64,000 bases of DNA from Odontesthes bonariensis. Taxonomy: Eukaryota; Chordata; Actinopteri; Atheriniformes; Atherinopsidae. How positions within the stretch are numbered: position 1 is the stretch's first letter; each line of letters opens with the position of its first letter. Under the pieces are notes generated by a model that saw only the letters and a list, made by a program, of their open reading frames with translations, searched no databases and was not told the DNA's origin. The stretch covers positions 17,345,965 to 17,409,964 of the forward strand of contig NC_134514.1 in NCBI RefSeq assembly GCF_027942865.1. The letters are read 5' to 3'. Positions 11,813-21,642 of this stretch are shown here, piece by piece. Made by a program: the position numbers and the translations under genes.

Positions 11813-14800
11813 TTGTATATTTACTCTTTTGTTATGATGCATAACCATAGCAACAAGGTGGTTTACAACAGGGAGCAGCTGATTAACATTGGAAAAGCAG
11901 AAATAATTCGACAACTGAAGCTAGAAATCCCACTGGAATTGAAAAGGAGGCGTCGTGGATGCAGAGCAGGAGCAAAGAGGAGAGAAAGAAAGAAGAAGTT
12001 CAAACCATCTCTGCCATCCGTCATCATGGGCAATGTAAGATCGTTAGCTAACAAGTTGGATGAACTTCTAGCCTTGACAAGGACTCAGCAAGAATATCGG
12101 GAATGTAGCATTATGTGTTTTACTGAGACATGGCTGCAGGATCATATCCCCGACTCCAGCGTCTCCCTGCCGGGCTTCCTGACTGTACGAGCAGATCGAG
12201 ATTTAAAGAGTAGCAGGAAAAGGAAAGGGGGTGGATTGGCAGTGCTTGTCAACAACAGATGGTGTCACCCAGGACATGTTACTGTGAAGAGTCGTCTCTG
12301 CAGTCCTGACATTGAACTATTGGCAGTAAGTTTTTGTCCATATTATTTGCCAAGAGAGTTCACCAGTGTTGTTTTGGTGGCTGTTTACATTCCACCCTCA
12401 GCTGTTGCCGACACTGCATGTGATGTCATCAGTTCCGTTGTTGCTAAGATACAGACACAGCACCCCAATTCTTTTGTGGCAATATCTGGTGATTTTAATC
12501 ATGCCTCACTTTCTGCTACACTGCCAACTTTTCAACAGTTTGTCAGCTGCTCTACCAGAGAAAACAAGACATTGGATTTGTTTTACACAAATGTCAAGGA
12601 TTCATACATTTCCAAATCAAGACCTCCCCTGGGTAAATCAGATCACAACCTTGTTTTTCTCTGTTCAGCATATAAACCCCTTGTCCAGAGACTACCTGTC
12701 ACAAAAAAGACTGTTAGAAAGTGGTCACAGGAAGCTGAAGAAGCCTTACAGGGTTGTTTTGATGCAACCGATTGGATTTCTCTTTGTAAGCCACATGGAG
12801 AGGACATTAATGCCATGACTGAGTGTGTGACTGACTATATAAACTTCTGTGTGGACAACACCATCCCCACCAGAACAGTGAGATGTTTCCCTAATAACAA
12901 ACCCTGGATCACCAGTGAGCTAAAGGAACTATTGAACAAGAAAAAAAGAGCCTTTAGGGAGCGAGACAGGGAGTTACTGAGGAGTATACAGAAGCAGCTC
13001 AAAGTCAAGATCAGAGAGAGCAAGGAGGTGTATAGAAAGAAGCTTGAGAGTAAACTGCAGAGGAACAATATCAGAGATGTGTGGTCAGGAATGAAGAAGC
13101 TCACAGGCCTCAAGCAGAGGGAGGATCGGATGGATGGAAGTCTGGACAGAGCAAATGAGATGAACACATTCTTCAACAGGTTCAGTTCAGGAACAAGCTC
13201 ACCATCCTCTCCTCCTGTTCCCAGCCAAAGAGACATCCCACCCTCCTCTGACCCACAGCTTTCCTGTAACATCTCCACCTCCACCTCAGTCATGGATTCT
13301 TCTGCTTCCACTAGTTTGTCTTCAACCAAATCAGGAGATGCTGCTGTCCCCTTTGCCTCCCCCTCCCACTTTTCTGTTTCTAGAAGTCAGGTGAAGAGGC
13401 AGTTGGAGAGACTGAACCGGAACAAGGCTGCAGGTCCAGATGGTGTCAGCCCCCGAGTCCTGAAGGCCTGTGCAGAGCAGCTCTGTGGGATTCTGCAACA
13501 CCTTTTCAACCTTAGCTTGACCCAAGAGAAGGTACCACTGTTGTGGAAGACATCCTGTCTGGTTCCGGTACCAAAGAAAACTCATCCTTCAGTCATCAAT
13601 GACTACAGACCTGTTGCCCTGACATCCCACATCATGAAGGTCCTGGAGAGACTCCTGTTGACCCACCTGTGTAAGCAGACCAGCACATATCAGGACCCCC
13701 TGCAGTTTGCTTATCGCCATGGAGTTGGAGTTGAAGACGCTATCATACACCTGCTTCAACAAACCCACTGTCATCTGGACAAAGCAGGCAGCACTGTGAG
13801 GATCATGTTCTTTGATTTCTCCAGTGCATTTAACACAATCCAGCCTGATCTGCTTCGTCTGAAACTCCAGAAGACTCAGGTGGAGGCCTCAACAATCACC
13901 TGGATTAATGACTACTTGACAAACAGACCACAGTTTGTCAGACTGAAGAATTGTGTGTCTAACCAGGTGATCAGCAGCACAGGAGCACCACAGGGGACTA
14001 TACTTTCACCATTCCTTTTCACTCTGTACACTTCAGACTTCCAGTACAAGTCAGACTCCTGTCATCTACAGAAATATTCAGATGACTCTGCAGTTGTCGG
14101 GTGTATCAGAGATGGACAAGAAGCTGAGTACAGAGAGCTGGTGGACCGCTTTGTGGCATGGTGTGGGAACAATCATCTCATCTTGAAAGTTAACAAAACA
14201 AAGGAGATGATTGTAGATTTCAGGAGAAACAGGGTCAGATCAAACCCTGTTTCCATCATGGGAGAAGAAGTGGAGGTGGTTGAGGAATATAAATACCTTG
14301 GTGTTCATGTGGACAACAGACTGGACTGGAGACACAACAGTGAAGCCATCTACAAGAAAGGACAGAGCAAACTGTACTTCTTGAGGAAGCTAAGGTCCTT
14401 CAAGGTTTGCTACAAGATGTTGCAGATATTCTACAAGTCTGTTGTTGAGAGCGTCATTTCCTCTTGCTGCACGGTGGTGTGGTGGTTAGCACTGTTGCCT
14501 CACAGCAAGAAGGTTCCAGGTTCAACACCCAGCTGGGGCCTTTCTGTGTGGAGTTTGCATGTTCACCCCGTGTATGCGTGGGTTCTCTCCGGGTACTCCG
14601 GCTTCCTCCCACTGTCCAAAAAATCATGCATGTTAGGTTGACCACCTGCTGGTGGTGGTCGGAGGGGCCGATGGCGCCGGTGCTTGGCAGCCTCGCCTCC
14701 GTCAGTGTGCCCCAGGGCAGCTGTGGCTACAACACAGTAGTCTGCCACCATCAGCATAGCACTTTGAGATTCCGTATGAAATGAAAAGTGCTTTACAAAT

Positions 14801-15143
14801 GTAATTGATTATTATTATTATCTGTTGGGGCAGCAGCATCAGAACCAGGGACCTAAAAAGACTCAAAAACCTGATAAGGAAGGCTGGTTCTGTTCTGGGG
14901 ACGACTGTGGAACCTCTGGAGACAATAATGCAAAGAAGGATTTTGCATAAAATCAAGAGAATTATGGACAACACTGAACATCCTCTCCATGAGACTGTTA
15001 TCGGAAAACAGAGTCTCTTCAGTCAAAGGCTTCTTCAGTTTGGATGCAAAACGGACCGCTACAGGAAATCATTCCTGCCCACAGCCATCAGCGTCTATAA
15101 TAACTCCTTGATTCAACATTTAATTTCCCTCTGGGATAAATAA
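11813..15143 (+). pseudogene. LINE ORF2: EEP endonuclease and reverse transcriptase, split by a SINE
   Basis: The ORF opens at 11,813 and reads to a stop at 14,641. After a basic leader (KRRRRGCRAGAKRRERKKK) comes an apurinic-type endonuclease: NVRSLANKLDEL, FTETWL, YIPPS, GDFNH and KSDHN mark its motifs. The reverse transcriptase follows, with NKAAGPDGVSP, the DFSSAFNTI motif, GAPQGTILSP and the active-site YSDD (the commoner LINE form is Y/FADD). After VVESVISS the frame runs into a SINE and gives about 60 unrelated residues. The true C-terminus resumes after the SINE near 14,815 (CWGSSIRTRDLKRLKNL) and ends before the stop at 15,141-15,143. About 2.6 kb of open frame before the SINE shows that the copy was young when the SINE landed. 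Confidence 0.85.
14470..14822 (+). mobile_element. tRNA-derived SINE inserted in the LINE ORF
   Basis: The start carries an A-box-like TGGTTAGCACTG and a B-box-like GGTTCAACACC about 35 bp later, the split pol III promoter of a tRNA-derived SINE. A long middle part follows, and the 3' end reads AAAGTGCTTTACAAATG and then ATT repeats. The LINE protein is continuous on both sides (ESVISS before, CWGSS after), which fixes the element as an insertion. Exact borders are uncertain by a few bases because no clean duplication was seen. Confidence 0.82.
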
Positions 15144-15453
15144 AGTATTTTTGAATTTGAATTTGAATTTGAATTTGAATTTGAATTTGAATTTGAATTG
15201 AATTTGAATTTGAGAACCACTGCTCTAATTCCTCCTGAGTTCGAGATGTAGCCTAGCTTCAGAAATACACGGACTGACCTGATTAGAATAAGAATAGCAT
15301 TTTGATCCGAACAAGAATTGTTATCTACACATGAAAATGGATTAATTTGTTTGGATTATGATTGTAATCGGAATAGTGTAGAGCTAGTCTGCGTTTAATC
15401 ACTCCACGAATACACCATGATGAGGGAAGAATCCCATTCAAGATCAGCAACAG

Positions 15454-15562
15454 TCCATCCATCCATCCATTATCTTCCGCTTGTCTGGGGATCGGGTCGC
15501 GGGGGCAGCAGCCTGAGCAGAGAAACCCAGACGTCCCTGTCCCCGGCCACTTCCTCCAGCAA
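15454..15562 (+). repeat. dispersed fish repeat fragment
   Basis: The run of CCAT units followed by TATCTTCCGCTTGTCTGGGG and then a GGGTCGCGGGGGCAGCAGCC word is a text I recognise as very common in fish genomes. It is truncated on both sides. Family name not assigned. Confidence 0.6.
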
Positions 15563-15607
15563 CAGTATTATAGCATATTATCTTGAGTTCTCTCTTCAGA
15601 AAAATGA

Positions 15608-15643
15608 TAGACTGCCCACGTAGTATCTTACGTGGGCAGTCTA
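15608..15643. repeat. perfect inverted repeat, 15-bp arms and 6-nt loop
   Basis: TAGACTGCCCACGTA at 15,608-15,622 is followed by GTATCT and then by its exact reverse complement TACGTGGGCAGTCTA at 15,629-15,643. No T-rich terminator tail or flanking gene explains it. Confidence 0.9.
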
Positions 15644-16809
15644 CACTTGTGAATCAGATGACCTAACTGCACTGACTAAATAACACAACGGCAGCATTCG
15701 CCACGATGTTTAGTTAGTGGATGTGTATAATACAAAGGTGGGAAATTTTTACGACAGTGTAGAATTTCAGGTTGACCAATAGAGATCGCTATACTGCCGC
15801 TAAACTACCTTGTATCCCTTTAAGTAGCATGAAAAAACAGCCAACATCATCAATGGATCAACCATGAGACTGGGGTGGCTATTTACTCCAAAAATTGCCC
15901 ATATTTGGTGGCTTGTGCCCAGTAAATTGTGACACTTTACAGTCTCGGACACGACATTTTCTCTTTTTTTCCTGTACATGGACAAAATGGCTGCAAAAAG
16001 AGATTACATTCATGACCGGGGCAAGAAGGTAGCTGTTAGAAAGTAGGACGATATTGCAGAGGCCTCTCACTTTGGGTTAAGTAAACAACTTGATTATGTG
16101 TAGCCCATAGACTGAATGAAAATGGCACTTAAAACCACTTGATTAGGATAAGGAAAAAAGAACACCACCCTATAAATAAAATCTCTCGCAACATTGGCCT
16201 GCATATTGAAAATCTACATTTTCGAAAAATATAGAAAAAAATGAATGAATAAATAAGGACACACCATTCTTATGAAGACAGTGGGACTGTGATAATTAGC
16301 TAATCGTCGACACTTAATGATTCACCAATGTAACATTTCCCACTCTGTTCTTTGGTGTGAATTATATGTATCTACTATGAATTGAAGAATGTTAATTGAT
16401 TAGGGAAGTATGTACTTAACATGAACTATTTACTCCTGATTATTTTTTACTCATTTTGAAACTTTGCATACCGTATTGCAAAGTGTTACCATTATGTTTT
16501 GCGTGTGACTGTACTATGTCCTTCCATACATTAATAGTACTGCCAGAACAAAAACTGTTTATAGTAGAAGGGGTTCCCTGAAAAATTAATACATTCAAAG
16601 TAACTGCAGCAACTGTAGCTATCTCCAGATCATTTCAAATGTAAAATGTAGGGGTCTAACAAACAGAAATAAACTTGTGTTTACAATTGTTCTGGTCTGC
16701 TACATCAGGTTAAGGCAACAAAATTCTGATGCAAACCAGAGAAAATGACAGCTAAGACATAGACAGGTGGCAGGTGTGAGAAGACACTGTAGACACTGCA
16801 TTGATTTCT

Positions 16810-16878
16810 AAAATCATATGATAATATAATAATATAATATAATTATAATAATATAATATAATAATATCATATGATTTT
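16810..16878. repeat. AT-rich near-palindrome with 13-bp perfect arms
   Basis: AAAATCATATGAT at 16,810-16,822 is matched by its exact reverse complement ATCATATGATTTT at 16,866-16,878. The 43 bp between consist only of A and T in TAATA-type repeats, so the whole block can fold into a long hairpin or cruciform. Confidence 0.85.
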
Positions 16879-17619
16879 CCCACACTTTAGTACTCTTGTA
16901 CCTTTGGCCTACAGTGAATAAGAGCAAATATAAAAACGCTCTTTCTGCTACTGAATCAAATATACACAACGATGGTTTAATCTTTATATTTTCATGTAGG
17001 TCTGGTAGCTATGACAACTGTCATAGCTAACTTATATATTTTCTAAAACTATGCAGTGACCTTGGCAGGGATGACAAGCAAGTTGCCCACATTCCATCAG
17101 ATTTGACACACGCCTTTCTACAGCTATTTTGTGACTTTTCAAAGAAAGCTGACAGTGTGTTATGAGGTTGTTGATCCCTCATCCTGAGGCGTTTGGGTTA
17201 CTTTCTCAACACTTTCTACCTCTCCACCTGTTTGTTTCTTCCAGTATCCCTGAGGCTATTTTTCTCAGCAGTTCCTGACAGCCATCCTGATAGCGCATGG
17301 GAACAGTATCTGATCAGCCCTCTCACACCTGTCCAGCATAATGTGCCTGAGTATGTGTTTCTGTTGCTTTCCATACCTCCTCCTCCTGGCGCGCTGATGT
17401 TATCAGGTCTAGTGAACATTGTGACGAATGGCTTCTCATGCTTACCTCAACTGAAGCCCTTATGGAAAGCAGCCGACCCGAGCCCTGGGGGATTATACCG
17501 GTGAAAACGCTTGCTCCGTCGCACGGCAGCAGGCTCTGTTAACTTTTACAGCTCGATCCTTCATTTTTCCAGAAAGTCTGCAGGCTGGACGGGAAAGAGA
17601 AAGTGACAGAGAGAAGGAG

Positions 17620-17770
17620 AGAGCTGGGGGGTCCTTGGGACTCAGCCGGCTGACAGTTCCTGTCTCTCCCTGTAACGACTTATTTATTATTGGGTAATTA
17701 ATCAGGCCAGTTTTCTGGCGGTGTGATTAATGCTCTTTGTCATCCGAGCTGTGGAGATGAAACTACAGTA
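17620..17770. promoter_or_regulatory. candidate conserved non-coding element
   Basis: This block has balanced composition, no microsatellite, no open frame of note and homeodomain-type TAATTA/ATTAAT words (GGGTAATTAATCAGG, GTGATTAATGC) packed close together. Such texture is usual for developmental enhancers. It lies upstream of where dscaml1 is expected. This is composition-based inference only. Confidence 0.25.
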
Positions 17771-19792
17771 GCCTGTGAAGACACTGTAAGCCTTCAGCTG
17801 GCTCTGATGTAACGGCAAAGCGAGAGGGGCTTGTTTGGGGCCTTTCTGTGACAACAACAGCAAAGACAACGCCAGCTTGCATTTTAGTGTTACATGTTCC
17901 AAATGTTAATTTTCTGTTCAAGGTTAGGCGTGGGAACCCTGTTCATGTCTTTATTCAACCCGATATCGGCAAAATCTGTTCTCGGATACGCGGTTATGGT
18001 TCATGATCATCATCTTACCTTTCAAGCGTTCATGGGTGTCAAAGTCACTTTCCGAAAACTTGTCCTTTCCCACAGTCGTGGTGAGTACTTGATTCTCTTC
18101 TCTTCAGTCAGCAGCTTCTCACATGGTCGGGCCATCGTACATGATGGTCTAAAGACGCCACCTGGTGGTTGGTTTTGTTAGCACACTACGACAAACTATA
18201 TCGACGTGAACGCGGTTATTTTGTTTGCTTTTGCTTTTTTTTTATTTTTGTTGCCATTTGTCACTTTCTTAAAGCTTTTTTTTAATCATTTCTCAATCAA
18301 TCTTTATTAAGGAGACATCTGGGGGAAGGAGAAACAGGGTCTCAAAGAAATATAAAGGTTTGGAAATGTGTTGACATCTATTTTTATCCTACATACAACT
18401 CACATGTTTACGGTCATATACCAGATTTTATTTCCCTTCTCATTTTTCTGTCTTGCAAAGCACTTTGTAACATTAGAATTGCATTTATAAAGTCTAGTGT
18501 AATAGTTGTAGTAAGCATGGAAGCTATGAGGCATCAGTGTATTTTCTTAAAATCAGTTTTCTGTATTTTTTATTTCTAATCTTTTTGTGGTCTTTGGTTT
18601 TACATCATGCCAACACCTGTATATTAAAGTCCATTTGCAGTGAGGACGGTACTTTTTAAAAACAGTGTCATGGCGAAAACGTGGAATAGTCACGGAAATA
18701 GAATCTCTTGATTTGTGTCCACAAAGCATGCAGCTAATACTATATAGATAAAAAATGCATGTGATAGTTCATTAGAAACCTAAAATGTGGAATCTAACTC
18801 GTATAAAAGGCACATCACATAGAAAAGGTCAAAAGGAGGAAGTGAATAAAAGCACTCATTAAGGTGGAGTGATCACCTTGAGGAGGCATTTCCTCACTGG
18901 GTGAGAACATATTTTGAGTTTTTTGTCCAACCCTTCCTTTGTTCTTGTCAGGTGTTGTCAGGTGATTCTTTTGATGTGGACCATTAATCAATTTTTATAG
19001 TATTTCTATGTTCTGTCTTATAATTTGAAATACACTGTCACTGAACTTTTGATGTTATTGCAGTTTTATTGTGTATGGCTATTCCTAAAATTGTACTCTT
19101 CTGGACAGAGGTCTCTGATCTTGTTCCTGGGATTTGCTGGAGCCACTGTCTCAGTTTGGGGTCTCAGCTTGGCCTCCAACCTTCATCACCATGGGGAGCA
19201 CTAGCCCTTCCTGCTCCTTGTGTTGTTTATCTTGTAGCTAAGCCTCTCTAGGATCACTGCTTATTGGTCTCTGTGATGGTCCCGGCTGATATCAGCCGAT
19301 AGCAGACTTTCACAAGATACTTTGTCGCTTAGCCTTGGCAAAGGGCCATGCTCGCTTCAAGTATCCAGGTTATTCATGATCTTCCATCTTAGGTTCGCTG
19401 TCTTCGTGTTAAGGCTATTAGGGCTTCCTAATGGGGTACTCATTCTGTGACCTGTCGCCCTATGTACCAAGGGCGACAATATCACTTTGCCAATCTGTCA
19501 GCTCTCTCTCTCTCTAGATATATATTTGTGTATATATTTATATAACTTTGTTAATATTTGTATATTTATATATTTCTGAAAGATCTGGCACTTGAGGGCA
19601 AATTTGATTTTATTGCATAAGACGATTGCAAACATCTGTACTTCTCTCACTAGCATTGCTGCCTATTTCATCCAACTACTTATTATCTGATCTATGCATT
19701 AGTTTGTGTTGATTTAAAAATTGATAACAACAATAATAATAATAATAATACAAGTAGAACATTCAGGCACAACACAGTGTGATTAGATACAC

Positions 19793-19798
19793 TTTATT
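19793..19798 (-). terminator. polyadenylation signal AATAAA, fxyd2
   Basis: TTTATT on the plus strand reads AATAAA on the minus strand, about 95 nt past the fxyd2 stop codon, a suitable distance for a short 3'UTR. Confidence 0.55.
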
Positions 19799-19893
19799 TA
19801 TACAAAAGCCCTACATTCTCACACACATAGCAGTCTACAGCTTTGTAGCTCATTGTTGATGTCTCCTGGGTTCATTGGCTGGTTCTGTTCACT

Positions 19894-21642
19894 TCACTCT
19901 TCCTCATCTGGAACACGCTTCGGCTGTTGATGATAACGTCATTATTTTCATCAGTTACTAAGATGCAACTCTTATTTTTAATTTATTGCCACACTAACAT
20001 AAGCTTTTAAGAATAACCAGTAGCGATTTAAAACTTGGTTTTGCTCAGAAGTTGAAGCCTGATCTCTGATGTTGGTATACACTGTTTCATCCCGACCAGC
20101 AGATGTCAGTATAAATCTGATTGTAATGTTTGTAGCTGCAAACTTACCTTGGATTTGCCACAGTTTCTGATCTTGTTGCCTGAAAAAAGAATGAGACTGT
20201 GTGATGAGCACCGTCATCTTGAGCCCCCCAAAACTACTGTATATATGTCCTCAATAAAGCTGCTTCAATAACAGCAATGATGGAAACAGAGTTTTAAGAA
20301 GGGAGTGTAGATATATTTGAGCATCATGAACACAATGCACATGTTTCCACTCTTGCTGTTACTTAACCAGTCTTTTCAGCCACATACTGTATTATGTGAC
20401 ACAAGCTCCCCACATTCAAACATGTTCAAATCAAAGATCAGACCTTTAGCTGTTCTGTCAGTGTCACTCCCTCTATATTCAAGCGTACAAAATACATGCC
20501 TGTGCAAAAACAAAACACACACAAACATCGAGCGCTGCTATTAGCTTACCAAGCAACAGAAGGAGGGAAAGGAACACAATAACTCCGGCGAAGGTCAGAC
20601 CTCCAATACGTAGTGTTTCATAGTCTGTGAATTCAAATAGAACACTATCATTTACTGTTACCCATGAGGTCTGTTACTGTGCTCCGGATTTCTCCCATTT
20701 TATCCTTATTTCCTACTTTTGCTTTTCTGCACACCATTTCACCACATCCTTTTCTTTGCTCTCTTTTTGTCTTTGACACTTTTTGTCTGAGCTTGTTTAT
20801 TCTCCTATTGTACCTCTCTATACTTTACTACCCATCTGAATATAAAGCATTCTGACGGAAACTGCAATCCCTCTGCCCTCTACAATCTCTTCTTTTAAAG
20901 CACTGACAGATTAGAAAATTGTTCCACCTCATTAGATACTCTTTCAAAGAGGCAGCTACTTACCATATACAAAGTCTGCATCCAAGTCAGTTATTCCATC
21001 TGATGAGAGGCAAGAAAGAGAAAGAATTGGATATCCAAAAGAAACATCATCTTACAGACGCATAGCTCCTACAGTTTCTCAATGTGTTTTTATGAGTAAT
21101 GTTCACAGTGCTTGTTATACAGTCATTTATTGATTTTAATTGATGCAATTGACCCACTGTCTAACTATGTGACGGCTAAGAAAATAGGCCATAATCAACG
21201 CAAGTCCATTCTCTGAAGATTTTATCACTTCTAATAAAGGTGTACGCTGTGTCATGCCTCAATCTTGTAAATTGTTTTGCCGTATACTGAGGCACTTGAC
21301 TCTGTCTTCCACTGCCTTGGTAGTTCTTTAACTTGCTATACCAACATCTTGCTAGAGAGTGATTTGTGCAGCACTCTAATCTATAGAAGTGTAGACTTTG
21401 TGAGCATGTTTTGCAGTGGTAGAAAGCCAGTACTGGTTGCTGGACTCCCCTTGGTTTTCATTCTTTGTAAAGCTACCAAGGAAATTTGAATAACAAACGT
21501 TAAGCTGCATTTAGTTTGCTTAATGTTACTCTGTAAGAAGTTATGACTCAGAATTAAAAGAAAGCAAACATGGCTCTGAAAATGTTAAAGTGTATGTGTT
21601 TGTGGATAATGAGCAGTTCATCTTACCTTTGGAAGAAGACAT
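19894..21642 (-). CDS. fxyd2: FXYD domain-containing ion transport regulator 2 (Na,K-ATPase gamma subunit)
   Basis: Five coding exons on the minus strand: 21,627-21,642 (ATG), 20,964-20,999, 20,550-20,624, 20,148-20,179 and 19,894-19,923 (TGA). They join in frame with GT-AG borders to 62 residues. There is no signal peptide (it starts MSSSK), as in FXYD2. The FXYD motif is FVYDYETLRIGG at residues 15-26, followed by one membrane span (about 27-42) and a basic tail ending PKRVPDEEE, which resembles the acidic end of mammalian FXYD2. FXYD proteins bind the Na,K-ATPase alpha subunit and tune its kinetics. The usual Pro before FxYD is Asp here and the usual Ser after the span is Gly. It neighbours fxyd6 in the same orientation, as in mammals. 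A different fish FXYD paralogue is the main alternative. Confidence 0.88.

Larger units (their letters stand above)
11626..15211 (+). mobile_element. Rex1/CR1-group LINE, near full length
   Basis: The element begins just after the hAT CCCCCATTT word and ends with GGGATAAATAAAGTATTTTT and an array of TTGAAT hexamers from about 15,151 to 15,211. It carries one long ORF with an endonuclease and a reverse transcriptase. The short-unit tandem tail fits CR1/Rex1-type elements, which end in such arrays rather than poly(A). Its insertion near the right end of the hAT element dates it after the hAT. Clade assignment is from memory of fish LINEs and not a phylogeny. Confidence 0.82.
9136..15222 (-). 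mobile_element. hAT (Charlie-type) DNA transposon with nested LINE and SINE
   Basis: The left terminus is CAGGGATTCTCAA and the right terminus, read inward, is CAGTGGTTCTCAA, matching at 11 of 13 positions and fitting the Charlie-type hAT pattern. Both ends are flanked by an identical 8-bp direct repeat, ctctaatt (9,128-9,135 and 15,223-15,230), the expected hAT target-site duplication. The transposase relic lies inside on the minus strand. The right subterminal part (about 11,560-11,625) ends in a CCCCCATTT word, and the final GAGAACCACTG is found only after the LINE at 15,212-15,222. The LINE therefore landed about 11 bp from the hAT end, and without it the element is about 2.5 kb. Confidence 0.88.
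15231..19792. other. gene-free stretch between the transposon nest and fxyd2
   Basis: No coding exon is supported. Contents: a fish dispersed-repeat scrap at about 15,454, a perfect hairpin at 15,608, an AT-rich inverted repeat at 16,810, a possible conserved element at 17.6 kb, and at 19,453-19,478 a 9-bp-arm hairpin (TGTCGCCCT/AGGGCGACA) inside a 19.07-19.5 kb block that looks repeat-derived but was not classified. Confidence 0.5.

Noticed and set aside
11813-14641. 942-aa host protein
   Set aside because: It is the LINE endonuclease/reverse transcriptase; its last 60 or so residues come from the SINE read in frame.
1-18000. Search for dscaml1 5' coding exon on the minus strand
   Set aside because: The gene is expected by synteny, but no signal-peptide exon or immunoglobulin-domain text was found.
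19070-19500. LTR retroelement fragment
   Set aside because: The texture is repeat-like and has a small hairpin, but no LTR ends, primer-binding site or protein domains could be seen.
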